A stretch of 64,000 bases of DNA from Fuerstiella sp. Lineage in GTDB: Bacteria > Planctomycetota > Planctomycetia > Planctomycetales > Planctomycetaceae. How positions within the stretch are numbered: the stretch's first letter is position 1; each line of letters begins with the position of its first letter. The stretch lies in contig JAKVAY010000001.1 of NCBI GenBank assembly GCA_022447185.1, positions 76,996 through 140,995 of the forward strand, given 5' to 3'. A program made the position numbers and the translations under genes. The notes below the pieces were generated by a model. It was given only the letters and a program-made list of their open reading frames with translations, was not told the origin of the DNA and made no database searches. Shown piece after piece: positions 10,401 through 18,054 of this stretch.

Positions 10401-13236
10401 TCGCACCTTCCAAAATCAGATGTCCTATGGCTCCTGAAGGATCAATGTTACTCACCAGAATTCGTCCGGCTCCTGGAGGCAGTTGATTGCCAAGTGGAGC
10501 CATCTGCTTTGGTAGTGTGAACTGACGGCCACTATTGCGCACCAGTTCCGACGGTTCAGCATCGGCAGCAACAGGAGCAATCGACTGATGTTCCAGTTCC
10601 AGCATCGCTTTGATGACCGAAATCATTCCGCTGGCACTCAGGCAGTAACCAATCTGCTTTGAAGTCGAACCCAGTGCCAGCGGCGCAGGTTGGGCCGGAA
10701 GGGCTCGCTGCATGCCTTCGATTTCAGCCGCATCCAGCGCAGAACTGCAGACACGCGCGGTTTCGACGGCATCGATCCTTGCTGCCTGACCATCGGCTGG
10801 CATCAGTCGTTTAAGATTCTTTGCAATTCCGTCGGTACGATTCTGATCAGCAAACGAAATTTCAATTCCTCGAATCACACCACGAATTCGATCTCCGTCG
10901 CGTTCAGCATCTGCGAGTCGTTTTAACAGGATGATTCCGACCGCTTCACCTGGCACACCTCCGTTTTGATTTGCATCGAAGGCCGGAGAAACGCGATCAC
11001 TCGACAAATTGCCCTTTAGATCGATGATTTCATAAGACGAAATATCCATGCTTCGCTGACCGGCTGCGCACATCACCATGTCGGACGAACCGGTCAGCAG
11101 CAAATCAGCGGCCGCCTGAAGACAGGCAAATGACGACACATCAGCAGCATCGATCGCCCAGGCACCGCCCATGAGATCGAATGACTTGGTCAGTCGTGAC
11201 GCAAGTGTGCTGCTGGTGAAGCTTCCGGTTTCATCACGAATCGCGGGATAAATGTTTAACGCGTGTTCACGATAACGAGTAACAATGGAGTCCGCCTGGG
11301 GTTCGTCAATCCCATCGGCCATCAGGGCTTTCTTTAACTCACGCTCGGCCTCGGGGAGTCGGAGGCCTACCTGGATGTGAGCCGAAAAATCGCCTCCAAA
11401 TGTTGTGCCAACAACAACGCTCGCTCGTTCTCTCGGGAATTCCATGTCGCCGAGACCTGCGTCAATGAATGCCTGATCAGCAGCATCCAGAAGCATGTAC
11501 TGCAAAGGATTGCTGTTTTGAACTTGTTTTGGTGGAATTCGGTGTTTTTTCCAGTTGAACTCGAAATTGCGGACGAACCCGCCAAGTTTAGACGAAGAAA
11601 AACGCGGAGCCGGCTCTGACGCGTGATAATGTTCGGCTATCCAGCGATCATCAGTGACCTCGCTGATCGCCGATTTCCCGCTGGAAATCAGCGACCAGAA
11701 TTCGTCTTGATTGTTGGCATCGGGAGCAATCACTCCGACGCCGATCACTGCAACCAGGTTGTCGTCAGTTGATACGGCTGCAGGTTGAACATCTGCCGGG
11801 ACGGTCGCCCGGGTCGTGCGTCGAGGTTCGGGACGGTCGTCAAGGACAAAGTGTGCATTCAGGCCTCCGATTCCGAAGGCATTCACAGCCGCTCGACGCA
11901 CTCCGTGCTGATTCAGTTCAGGCCACGGCTGTGCTGACGTAGGAACGTAGAACGGAATGTCGTTCCAGGCGATTTCCGGGTTAAGTTGATTGATCGATGG
12001 CTGTGGAGGAATCACACCGTGCCGGAGCGCCTGAATCGTTTTGCAAACCCCGGCCATGCCGGCACATTCCAGTGTATGACCGATGTTGCCTTTGGCGCTG
12101 CCGATCGGAATTTTATGACCCGGTGGGAACGCTCCATTCATGGCTTCGCTGAGTGCTGAGACTTCCGTTGCGTCGCCAACCTGGGTCGATGTGGCATGGC
12201 ACTCTATGTATTGCAGGGTGCTCGGGCTGACTTCGGCGTTGTAGGCCCTGCGTACGGCGTTAATCTGACCTTCTCGCCGAGGTGCCCAAAGACTCTTGCC
12301 CTTGCCGTCAGATCCAATTGCCAGGTTCCGAATTACGCTCAGAATCGAATCGCCGTCGGCCTGGGCCTTTGACAGTGGTTTCAAAACGATCGCCGCATAG
12401 CCATCCGAACTAATCAGCCCGTCAGCATCCTGGTCGAAAGGACGTGTGCCGGTGCCGCTGACTGACTGAGCCTGTGAAAACAGAACCAGGGCAAACCATT
12501 TACTGAATGAGCAGCCACCGGCAATTGCCATGTCCAGATGGCCGCGCTGCAAGGCGTAGACAGCCTGTGCTGTTGCAATCAGGGCAGAAGCACAAGCTGC
12601 ATCGACGGCTACAACCGGACCGTCGAGCTGCATGGCGCGACTGACGAGCTCAGATACATCATGTGCTTCGACATTTGGCCCGCCACCGATATTACGTACG
12701 GGTGTGTTGGCTTGAATTTGGGCGATCGTGCGCTGAATTGCTCGCTCACGCAGATCCGATGGCAGGTCTGCGAATTCGGAATCCCGCAATCTTGAGAGGA
12801 CTTCCGTTGACAGTGTGCCGAATACCAGATCGCCAGCCATCGTACTGCCGCTGGTGTTGCCGATATAGACGCCCGTTCGCGAGCCGCCAAGTCCGGACAG
12901 TGGGTCCATACCTGCGCTCGTCACCGCCTCACAACAGACTTCGAGCATCCGCAGATGAACACTGTCGTATGACGACACGAGTTCATCCGGAATCGGAAAG
13001 CGATTGTGGTCAAACGGAGTCTCGGGGACGACACCGGACAGTACGGTATAGGTGCTGCCGATACGTCCTTTTTCCGGATGGTAGTAAAGGTCACGATCCA
13101 GACGTGACTGCGGGAGTGGCGAAATCGCCGTTCCCGCCCGCTTGATCATTTCCCAGTATTCGTCGGCATTGCCGGCTCCCGGAAATCGGCACCCAATACC
13201 GACCACCGCTACCGGCTCCAGTGTTCGTGAAGACAC
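4420..13236 (-). CDS. Iterative type I polyketide/secondary-lipid synthase KS-CLF-AT-ACP-ACP-KR-DH-DH
   Basis: A 2938-residue multidomain synthase. KS (about 6-468) has the triad Cys215 (DAACAS), His347 (ECHATST) and His387 (KGNIGH). A second KS-like unit (495-945) has lost it: Asp699, Ala827 and Tyr864 occupy those places, as in a chain-length factor. AT (1054-1345) has Ser1148 in GHSYGEF and His1252 in MPYHS. Two ACPs follow (Ser1575 in GVDSIRK, Ser1714 in GIDSIRK). A KR with its structural half (about 1800-2300) has VTGGARGIT (2036-2044), Lys2184, Ser2208 and Tyr2221. Two double-hotdog dehydratases have His2362/Asp2535 and His2684/Asp2846. No enoyl reductase, methyltransferase or thioesterase is present; the first and the release step are encoded next door. 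Domain content resembles Pfa polyunsaturated fatty acid and HglE-type synthases. Start is a GTG at 13236 with GGGTGAG upstream. The product cannot be read from sequence. Confidence 0.93.
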   Translation of the reverse strand: MSSRTLEPVAVVGIGCRFPGAGNADEYWEMIKRAGTAISPLPQSRLDRDLYYHPEKGRIGSTYTVLSGVVPETPFDHNRFPIPDELVSSYDSVHLRMLEVCCEAVTSAGMDPLSGLGGSRTGVYIGNTSGSTMAGDLVFGTLSTEVLSRLRDSEFADLPSDLRERAIQRTIAQIQANTPVRNIGGGPNVEAHDVSELVSRAMQLDGPVVAVDAACASALIATAQAVYALQRGHLDMAIAGGCSFSKWFALVLFSQAQSVSGTGTRPFDQDADGLISSDGYAAIVLKPLSKAQADGDSILSVIRNLAIGSDGKGKSLWAPRREGQINAVRRAYNAEVSPSTLQYIECHATSTQVGDATEVSALSEAMNGAFPPGHKIPIGSAKGNIGHTLECAGMAGVCKTIQALRHGVIPPQPSINQLNPEIAWNDIPFYVPTSAQPWPELNQHGVRRAAVNAFGIGGLNAHFVLDDRPEPRRTTRATVPADVQPAAVSTDDNLVAVIGVGVIAPDANNQDEFWSLISSGKSAISEVTDDRWIAEHYHASEPAPRFSSSKLGGFVRNFEFNWKKHRIPPKQVQNSNPLQYMLLDAADQAFIDAGLGDMEFPRERASVVVGTTFGGDFSAHIQVGLRLPEAERELKKALMADGIDEPQADSIVTRYREHALNIYPAIRDETGSFTSSTLASRLTKSFDLMGGAWAIDAADVSSFACLQAAADLLLTGSSDMVMCAAGQRSMDISSYEIIDLKGNLSSDRVSPAFDANQNGGVPGEAVGIILLKRLADAERDGDRIRGVIRGIEISFADQNRTDGIAKNLKRLMPADGQAARIDAVETARVCSSALDAAEIEGMQRALPAQPAPLALGSTSKQIGYCLSASGMISVIKAMLELEHQSIAPVAADAEPSELVRNSGRQFTLPKQMAPLGNQLPPGAGRILVSNIDPSGAIGHLILEGAKERMNTSVPDPAATAPPIPQSSSAELKSFEILRVAAESTSELEAAVAAGVTNGIPSFGPADRVRLGIVATGADDLARKLPATRVALADYQRRHILGDNGILITEPGQLKKNLAVVFSGQGAQYSGMLTDWIETSVAVRTFIEETNAVLASLNLPSFEFLTQNEAADLGNHVLNTQLAVLLADLAAWAALKEAGVEPDFIAGHSYGEFPALVAAGAWDLHAALQATIHRTNAVEGAGVSNAAMVSTTAEPTTVTALIQKLQIPCDIACYNAPDQTIIAGRISDLDQLSEELKTGGYASRTIRVPMPYHSRMMQAAQAPMAAALQQIPIVTPEVQFISCGSNRALETPEEIRANLVAELTHPVRWETLVETLIAKDTGVVIESGPRQILTRLNRRIIGARPVLHLALDARPGHAKEQQARIKLLLEMVRETASASVPVGSISTSATEPESVASRQRVVLTPSENVSMTDDQNKGRITWVDATERRRSKMREAAQAKVAGQPVPYRESDNGAVAKNSGARVSSNGNGVHPATRPSETGDADSQTGIGGVPTPVAVAPAVEPRTTASTAPAPKAETSTLSQPVTVGAAQICPANELSRDKLESFVLDYVVEQTGYPPELVELDANLEADLGVDSIRKAQLMGEISETFEIEQAKNHINDLSLDDFADLGSIIDFFLTICESPDAAQSATPVAPKAPPAPLASVAAPVSSPDVIDSSASSAEAVQPTPAASTTVSVSKEELMTFATAFVVEQTGYPEELVEPNADLEGDLGIDSIRKAQLLGEIAENYQMTNLATQITDLSLDDFPTLETITNFFCEAAGCTTEHGTARNNNAAVPTDKAESASKPANTVTLPAFDRVPVSERVMQRYVVRSRPESLPDSVDATGISFAGKVVILGNHPDSVAIAERLQSAASVVDIIAVSTDAAAAVSQLEASWSRQPVQHLIVMTSNGEQPADWDTLRNQQLLVPYFVIQRWIQLRAEAYGKETPPVGHLAAVTRLGGDFGIGGRIGNVSGAGLTGLFKGIIREYEELNAIVLDAPTDEPIRLVADALCREASAAQSAVEVGVIRGKRYCLQMVPQPASGLNQSDGNMSGPWVVTGGARGITARIAAALGRTPGVRLHLVGRSPEPEIDPAWIALDDTGLKELKKDVMRKAAVDGQKPIDAWNSLNRNIDLAKSLQDLRNQGLDFTYHACDVSNRAAVGQMLQAVRRQHGSITGVIHGAGIEAAARFDRKKADSVQLTVTSKVDGARWLWDHTTDDNLSYFVGFGSTSGRFGGLGQTDYSMASDLLCRMGWEFQTERPGCRVFGIHWPAWGEIGMAARPESRFALESAGLKFVDPDEGISHLLDEFDINASDGEVAIVDRNMSVDAEGQERDAQFIHLAHQLSHEVQSRPFADSIIGLDANSLSTELSIDPVKHPQVADHVAGDIPVVPGVVLLEVCLQAAEWLSHGQVIAEARNFQILNGIRCRDGQSQKVHARATRLPDGSIDCLLTTEFKDQKNRIVDPARPVVSVRVIMADEHPSGPAQQDLPSDWEVLKQATHPDDFDPRHSGTVFHGPSMGRLKGAIITDRTQGWFRNADPQGKNTPPGGDRPAILDATMQGSDILLQRYAETDQLLRGVDRIIFHQPLEGQHELVSHSLLTDEVDGSAVWTERCFTLDGQAVITTEGHRSYQLKNRLAQANVSSATREDSSKSVVVDEESVTTPTVVHEKIIRPLMLRSGIKIEGNAVTVTVPVDPVADRFLSEHTLRNVPLLPAVMAAEIMGEAAEVLAQPGERTIVIRNMQIHNGIKCAGTDVRNLVVRCQRNGNDVAVRLFESAEADSASITASILLGSQTPPMETTISKPHGELMDYPYSKDAPIQHGPCYQTLKKLAPWRFQGTAHLQIGESCLADDFPPEAEWIIDPAILDGVLVGCGSDAWLYYGYSPEIPDSFDEIIVGKMLNPRETCIAGFKCRTTFKEDRTVYDLVLQDSANQTFMQVNGLTMKRLMPVKTGWLTMAGY

Positions 13237-13587
13237 TTTTGCTCACCCAGTGTAGAGACGTCCGACCGGATTCCGTTCTTAGAAGGCGTGCAATTAAAAT
13301 TTTTGACGACCGTGAAACACGATTGTCACCCCAGATTCCCCAGTATTCCCCAGTATTCCGGTCGTTGCTGTGTTTAAGCAAGGAAGACTTGGGCGAAATA
13401 CCGGATTGTGCTGGAGATGGTGGATCAGTTGGGACTGTTGTTATGACGTTGCGCAACAGATGAAAATCTGCATCATTTGGTCAAAAGGGTTCAAGTACAT
13501 GGGAAACAAAACCCGACATATGGTCGATTTCTGGTTGAATTGCTTTTCGTGGATGAAAAATCGGGATATTTGTGTTTCTCGTTGAGT
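13237..13587. other. Upstream region of the synthase gene
   Basis: Non-coding by eye. It holds the synthase leader, the three tandem repeats described separately and an AT-rich patch near 13298-13306. No convincing -35/-10 pair could be fixed on the minus strand, and open frames here have unnatural composition. Confidence 0.5.
13329..13357. repeat. Three tandem ~10-bp repeats upstream of the synthase gene
   Basis: CCCCAGATT (13329-13337), CCCCAGTATT (13338-13347) and CCCCAGTATT (13348-13357) stand head to tail about 93-121 bases upstream of the GTG of the synthase. One-turn phasing suggests a row of sites for a DNA-binding regulator on one face of the helix, at a position suited to an activator. 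No regulator gene is in the cluster. It could also be a small slippage repeat. Confidence 0.45.
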
Positions 13588-13869
13588 TCATCTTCGGCGC
13601 TTTCGCCCCGGGATTGAGTCTGTTTCACGGCGGCCGTCGGGACGTCTGCCTCTACTTGCTGATCTGACGTCCGTCTTCACAACTTGATGAGTTTCAGTCG
13701 GCTGAGTGCAGTGTTCAATCTGCCGAATTAATTGCGGCAGGATCTGAAAGAGGCGTCGTCGGTACCAGTCAGCTTGCTCGCCGAATCTATCCTGCAAGTT
13801 GCCGCCAATGGACGTTGGTCCAAACGGCTGAAAGGTGAGCTGTGGTAAGGAAATTACAGGAACCGTCAT
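13588..13869 (-). CDS. Possible small protein, unknown function
   Basis: An open frame of 93 codons from an ATG at 13869, in the gap between the divergent synthase and metal-transporter genes. The middle (about residues 28-52) reads like an amphipathic helix with DWYRRRLFQILPQLIRQIEH, while the tail is rich in Arg and basic residues (RKRRR at the end). There is only a weak AGG upstream of the ATG. I recognise no family. It could be a real small protein, for instance a regulator between the two loci, or a chance frame; composition of the middle is the only argument for it. Confidence 0.28.
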   Translation of the reverse strand: MTVPVISLPQLTFQPFGPTSIGGNLQDRFGEQADWYRRRLFQILPQLIRQIEHCTQPTETHQVVKTDVRSASRGRRPDGRRETDSIPGRKRRR

Positions 13870-13908
13870 GAGTTGCCTGTGTTTTGATTGACCAAAAAAA
13901 TGAATTTG

Positions 13909-13923
13909 GGTATTAGAAATACC
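13909..13923. promoter_or_regulatory. Perfect palindrome abutting the metal-transporter start codon
   Basis: GGTATT-AGA-AATACC is a perfect 6+6 inverted repeat that ends one base before the ATG at 13925 and occupies the place where a ribosome site would be. It is a good candidate operator for a dimeric metalloregulator of the transporter operon. Binding there would block initiation, and the lack of a Shine-Dalgarno sequence suggests a leaderless or very short-leader mRNA. Confidence 0.5.
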
Positions 13924-13924
13924 T

Positions 13925-14914
13925 ATGCGAACAAAACAGACAATGCCAATCGTCGTGCTTGCGTTCATTTGTTTGATGACGACTCTTGGTTGCACGCCTA
14001 CCGAGCCAACCGGTGTCACTGCGACACAAACTGCGGCTGAGTCAAACAGTCTTCAGGTCGGTTGCACTTCCAATATTGTAAAGGACCTGGTGCGGCAAAT
14101 TGGTGGCGAATATGTTGAGGTGACAGCCATCATGGATGGTCCCGGGGTCGATCCGCATCTCTACACTCCGTCTCCTCAGGACATCAATGTCCTGACGAAT
14201 TCAGATGTTGTTGTGTATTCCGGTCTGCATCTGGAAGCTCAGTTTGAAGGTGCACTTGAGAGTCTGGTGAACCGAGGTATACCCGTCATTAAAGTTACCG
14301 AGGTTCTGGAAAACGAATTTTCAGACCGTCTGCTTCAGGCTGACGGTGCGGTCGACCCCCATGTCTGGTTTGATCTGGAATTGTGGGGCAGGTGTGGTGG
14401 GTGGTTGGCCGGAGAACTCGCGCAAATCGATAAGGTACATGCAGAAGAATATCGTGCAGCGGCTACAGAGTTTCAGCGGGTGATGGATGCCACGCGTGAA
14501 AATGGCAGGGCAACATTTGCCGGCATTCCTGAGGAACGTCGTGTTCTGGTGACTGCACACGATGCCTTTCAGTATTTCGCACGTACGTTCAATTTCCAGG
14601 TTGAAGCCGTACAGGGACTGTCTACTGAAAGCGAACCCGGACTCAAACGTATCAACGAACTGGCAACGTTGTTAGTTGACTCCAGGATTTCGGCAATCTT
14701 CACAGAACAGAGTGTTTCGGACCGCAATATTCTGGCCCTCATTTCCGCGTGCGACTCGCGTGGGCATCATCTGGAGGTGGGGGGTACACTCTATTCGGAC
14801 ACTGCCGGACCGGCCGGGACCAGGGAGGAGACGCTGGCAGGTGCAGTGATGCACAACATCCGGGAAATTGCCGGTGCTCTGGACGTTCAACAGTTGAACC
14901 AGGTAAAACCGTGA
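13925..14914 (+). CDS. Metal ABC transporter substrate-binding lipoprotein (TroA/ZnuA family)
   Basis: Periplasm-facing receptor of a cluster A-I metal importer (Zn, Mn or Fe). The N terminus is a lipoprotein signal with lipobox TLGC (Cys23). The four expected metal ligands are visible: His78 in [11 protein letters not shown], His146 in DPHVW, His212 in TAHDAF and Asp292 in LYSD. A His-His-His-Asp set is that of TroA and ZnuA, whereas Mn-specific PsaA-type proteins have Glu third. No His-rich loop is present, which argues against a dedicated zinc scavenger. The 329 residues are a normal length. It is first in a four-gene operon and its stop overlaps the ATPase start (GTGA at 14911). A palindrome directly before the ATG suggests metal-dependent repression. 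Metal identity is not decided. Confidence 0.92.
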   Translation: MRTKQTMPIVVLAFICLMTTLGCTPTEPTGVTATQTAAESNSLQVGCTSNIVKDLVRQIGGEYVEVTAIMDGPGVDPHLYTPSPQDINVLTNSDVVVYSGLHLEAQFEGALESLVNRGIPVIKVTEVLENEFSDRLLQADGAVDPHVWFDLELWGRCGGWLAGELAQIDKVHAEEYRAAATEFQRVMDATRENGRATFAGIPEERRVLVTAHDAFQYFARTFNFQVEAVQGLSTESEPGLKRINELATLLVDSRISAIFTEQSVSDRNILALISACDSRGHHLEVGGTLYSDTAGPAGTREETLAGAVMHNIREIAGALDVQQLNQVKP

Positions 14915-15693
14915 AGGCAACTGCTGATTCGCATGCGATTCTCGACATCCACGACATGACGGTGGCCTATGACCGCCGTCCTGTGTTGTGGAATGTCGAT
15001 CTTACACTGTGCAAACCTGGGCTGATCGCAATTGTGGGCCCAAACGGGGCGGGAAAGAGCACCCTGATCAAAGCGGTCATGGGTCTGGTTCCGGTGACAA
15101 GCGGTCGGGTCGCTGCGTGGGGGCAGCCAGTGCACCGACAGCGCCGGCGAATCGGTTACGTTCCTCAGAGAGAAACAGTCGACTGGGACTTCCCAATCAA
15201 TGTGCTGGAAACAGTATTGATGGGAACATACGGGGAACTGGGCTGGTTCCGGCGACCGAAGTTGAAGCACCGTCAGCATGCACTGGAGTGTCTGGAACGT
15301 GTTGGCATGCAGGACTATGAGAAACGACAAATTGGACAGTTGTCCGGAGGTCAGCAGCAGCGAGTGTTTCTGGCTCGTGCACTGGCCCAAAATTCAGATT
15401 TGTATTTCATGGATGAACCGATGGCAGGTGTTGATGCTGCGACGGAACGCATCATATTCGAGCTGTTGAAAACACTCCGTGATTCCGGGCGCACAATTGT
15501 CGTTGTGCATCATGATTTGCGAACAGTGGCCGAACACTTTGATGAGGTTGTACTGTTGAATGTTCGGGTTGTTGCCAGTGGACCGGTTGCAACGACATTC
15601 AATCGCGAAGCACTTCAGGCGACTTACCGTGGTCGACTGTCGATCCTGGATACGATGGCGGAAGCGGTTCGCATGCAACGGGAAAGTGAATAA
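14911..15693 (+). CDS. Metal ABC transporter ATP-binding protein
   Basis: Cytoplasmic ATPase of the metal importer, 260 residues from a GTG at 14911 that overlaps the receptor stop codon and has AGG nine bases before it. Walker A is GPNGAGKS, the Q-loop region reads GYVPQRE, the ABC signature is LSGGQQQR, Walker B is LYFMDEP and the switch histidine lies in VVHHD. The sequence [10 protein letters not shown] is typical of the Mn/Zn/Fe family ATPases (TroB, MntB, ZnuC). The frame is open further upstream (to 14749), but that part lies within the receptor gene and is not domain sequence. The gene ends eight bases inside the most likely start of the next permease. Confidence 0.93.
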   Translation: MKATADSHAILDIHDMTVAYDRRPVLWNVDLTLCKPGLIAIVGPNGAGKSTLIKAVMGLVPVTSGRVAAWGQPVHRQRRRIGYVPQRETVDWDFPINVLETVLMGTYGELGWFRRPKLKHRQHALECLERVGMQDYEKRQIGQLSGGQQQRVFLARALAQNSDLYFMDEPMAGVDAATERIIFELLKTLRDSGRTIVVVHHDLRTVAEHFDEVVLLNVRVVASGPVATTFNREALQATYRGRLSILDTMAEAVRMQRESE

Positions 15694-16681
15694 ATTCCCA
15701 GTCTGTCGCGGAGACCTGAAACATGACTCGATTGACTCTGGAATTGTCCCTCAACCATTGACAGCTTTCACTCAAACATCATTGGTTTTGATCGGAACAG
15801 TTCTGCTGGGTATGACCGCCGGACTGGTTGGGACCTTTGCATATCTGCGACGACGCGCGCTTGCAGGTGATGTCATTGCTCACGCTGCGCTGCCGGGATT
15901 ATGCATGGCATTTCTGCTGACGCAGAGTCGGTCAATTGCTGTCCTGTTGATCGGTGCCCTGGTGACCGGAGTGATAGGGGCTTTCCTGATGTCTTTGCTT
16001 CGTCGCGTCTCCCGTCTGCGGGAAGATGCGATTCTGGGAACGGTACTCAGTATCTCGTACGGACTGGGAATCGCGCTCACGCGGACGATTCAAAACAATT
16101 ACCGTAACGATCGTGGTGCTGATCTGGAGTCCTTCATCATTGGCCGAGCGGCGACCATGCTTAGTGGCGATGTTTTGCAGATTGCCGTGGTGGCCGCGGG
16201 TTGTTCGATCGCTGTGCTGGTGACCTTCAAGGAGCTCAAACTGCTCAGTTTCGACGAATCATTCTGTCGCGTACAGGGATGGCCGGCCACTGGACTGGAT
16301 CTGCTGTTGATGTTTCTTACTGCTGTGACCGTGATTGCAGGACTGCCTGCTGTGGGCGTCGTGCTGACCGCAGCTCTGTTGATTATCCCGGCGGCTGCCG
16401 CTCGATTCTGGACAGACCGGCTTTCGTACATGATGACCGTGTCTGCCGGCATTGGCGGTGTGTCCGGAGCCACGGGGACACTGTTCAGTGCCAACATGAC
16501 CCAAATGCCAACAGGACCACTTGTGGTTCTTACGTCCGCAGTCCTGTTCGTTATTTCATGGATGTTCGCACCAAAACGTGGCTGGCTGTGGAATCGAGGA
16601 GTTTCAGAGGAAGAAATGGCTGCGGCTGCTGAAGAGCTGCTGACAGCAGAGTCAGGAAGTCGTATCGGGGTGTCGCCATGA
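15686..16681 (+). CDS. Metal ABC transporter permease (first subunit)
   Basis: Inner-membrane channel subunit of the ABC-3 family with about eight to nine hydrophobic segments. After a polar head of about 28 residues the first membrane helix begins at [16 protein letters not shown]. The family hallmark [17 protein letters not shown] is present, as is the ATPase-contact region [20 protein letters not shown] place the start at the GTG at 15686, which has GGGAAA just upstream and overlaps the ATPase stop; a TTG at 15758 is the main alternative and would remove the polar head. The C terminus carries a short cytoplasmic tail rich in Glu and Ala. It overlaps the next permease by ATGA at 16678, so the two subunits are probably made in equal amounts and pair as a heterodimer. 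Confidence 0.88.
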   Translation: MNKFPVCRGDLKHDSIDSGIVPQPLTAFTQTSLVLIGTVLLGMTAGLVGTFAYLRRRALAGDVIAHAALPGLCMAFLLTQSRSIAVLLIGALVTGVIGAFLMSLLRRVSRLREDAILGTVLSISYGLGIALTRTIQNNYRNDRGADLESFIIGRAATMLSGDVLQIAVVAAGCSIAVLVTFKELKLLSFDESFCRVQGWPATGLDLLLMFLTAVTVIAGLPAVGVVLTAALLIIPAAAARFWTDRLSYMMTVSAGIGGVSGATGTLFSANMTQMPTGPLVVLTSAVLFVISWMFAPKRGWLWNRGVSEEEMAAAAEELLTAESGSRIGVSP

Positions 16682-18042
16682 ACATCTGTTTCCTGGCTGT
16701 CGAACAGATTTCGGTACCATTTGAGTCCGTGTGGAGGTGGGTCGCCACTTGGCTCGACCAGCCGAGGCTGACAGTCGAAAATGCTGCCGGCACGTTATTC
16801 GTCGGTGCCATGTGCGCAACAAGTTGCGCATTGGTGGGTTGTATTCTTCTGTTGCGGCGCATGAGCCTGCTTGGTGATGCACTGAGTCACTCGGTTCTGG
16901 CGGGTGTTGCCTTCGTTTACCTGTTGACAGGTGGAATTGAACCCCTTCCTATGTTTCTTGGGGCTTTGCTGGCTGGCGTGATTACGGCGGTTGCGACTCA
17001 GATTATTCATCGCACCGGTTCGGTCCCGGAGGATTCCAGTATTGGTATCGTGTTCACATCCCTGTTTGCGTTTGGTGTGGTGGTGGTGTCACAGGCAAAG
17101 GGAGTTCACCTGGACCTCGACTGTGTGTTGTTTGGTAATCTGGCCTTTGCCGGCATGAACTTCGTGCCGACAATGGGCTGGCTGTTGCCTGAAGCCACAC
17201 GTACAGTCGTGCCGGCGCTGTTGATTACCACAATCGTTTTCGTTCTGTGCTGGAAGGAGTTACGGCTCACCTCATTCGATGTCACTCTCGCTGCGACTCT
17301 TGGTTTTAGTGTTCCCGTCATGCACTATTTGATGACGACTGTTGTGGCGCTGGTCACTGTTTCAGCTATGGAAGTTGTCGGTCTGCTGGTTGTGGCGTTG
17401 CTAACGGTTCCGGCCTGTATCGCCAGAATGCTCACTGATCGCATGGAACGTATGCTGCTGATTGCCGTTCTGAGCGGTGTCAGCTGCACGACATTCGGTT
17501 ATTTTCTGGCCCTCAGGTGGAATTCCTCTGCTGCAGGGCTCACGGCCGTGGTAGCGGGCGCCGAATTACTGACGGTGATTTTGATCGCTCCGAAGTATGG
17601 AGTTCTTGGGCGATTGATACGCAGTGTTCAGCTCAAAGTACGGATCGCCGCCGAAGATGTTTTGGCTGGACTGTTCCGGCGCCGGGAAAGAACAGGAACA
17701 GTCGTTCCGGAATCGATTTCAGATTGTCGAACACTGGCCGGCAACGGATTTGCCGCACATATTGCAATTCGCTGGCTCGGACATCGTGGCCTGCTGGTCA
17801 CAGCCGGCGGCACTGCTCAGCTGAGCGAGAAAGGGCAACTCTACGCGCAGAGTCTGGTGAGGGCTCATCGACTGTGGGAGTCATGGCTGGACCAGAATTT
17901 TGACTTGCCTTCCGATCATTTGCATGATCCGGCTGAAACGATGGAACATTTTATCGGTCCCGAAATTCTGCGACAGCTGGAGGACGATCTGGATCAACCG
18001 AGTGCTGACCCGCATGGACGCGAGATTCCCGAGGCTCCGTGA
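16678..18042 (+). CDS. Metal ABC transporter permease fused to a DtxR/MntR-type metal-sensor domain
   Basis: Second ABC-3 permease, 454 residues. Residues 1-310 form the channel, with RRMSLLGDALSHSVLAG (60-76) and the coupling region KELRLTSFDVTLA (193-205). Residues about 350-454 are not membrane sequence and look like the C-terminal half of a DtxR/MntR repressor. The recognition helix and wing of a winged helix lie at 360-386, followed by the dimerisation helix LVRAHRLWESWL (393-404) and PAETMEHF (418-425). His397, Glu420, Glu423 and His424 fall on the four C-terminal metal ligands of MntR, and DPHG (444-447) matches the CPHG-like motif of the family. The first helices of the DNA-binding domain seem missing. 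I infer a cytosolic metal sensor that gates transport, or a tethered regulator. The frame is continuous, so this is a true fusion. Confidence 0.88.
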   Translation: MNICFLAVEQISVPFESVWRWVATWLDQPRLTVENAAGTLFVGAMCATSCALVGCILLLRRMSLLGDALSHSVLAGVAFVYLLTGGIEPLPMFLGALLAGVITAVATQIIHRTGSVPEDSSIGIVFTSLFAFGVVVVSQAKGVHLDLDCVLFGNLAFAGMNFVPTMGWLLPEATRTVVPALLITTIVFVLCWKELRLTSFDVTLAATLGFSVPVMHYLMTTVVALVTVSAMEVVGLLVVALLTVPACIARMLTDRMERMLLIAVLSGVSCTTFGYFLALRWNSSAAGLTAVVAGAELLTVILIAPKYGVLGRLIRSVQLKVRIAAEDVLAGLFRRRERTGTVVPESISDCRTLAGNGFAAHIAIRWLGHRGLLVTAGGTAQLSEKGQLYAQSLVRAHRLWESWLDQNFDLPSDHLHDPAETMEHFIGPEILRQLEDDLDQPSADPHGREIPEAP

Positions 18043-18054
18043 ACATACGGGAGC
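18034..18054 (+). terminator. Hairpin over the stop codon of the metal-transporter operon
   Basis: GCTCCGT (18034-18040) pairs with ACGGGAGC (18047-18054) with one bulged base; the TGA stop lies at the top of the stem. It may mark the operon end, but there is no T tract after it. The rest of the 223-base spacer to the next gene shows no coding potential. Confidence 0.3.

Noticed and set aside
14749-14910. Longer N terminus for the metal-transporter ATPase.
   Set aside because: It lies inside the receptor gene and reads Gly/Cys/Arg-rich sequence; the GTG at 14911 with a GTGA overlap is better.
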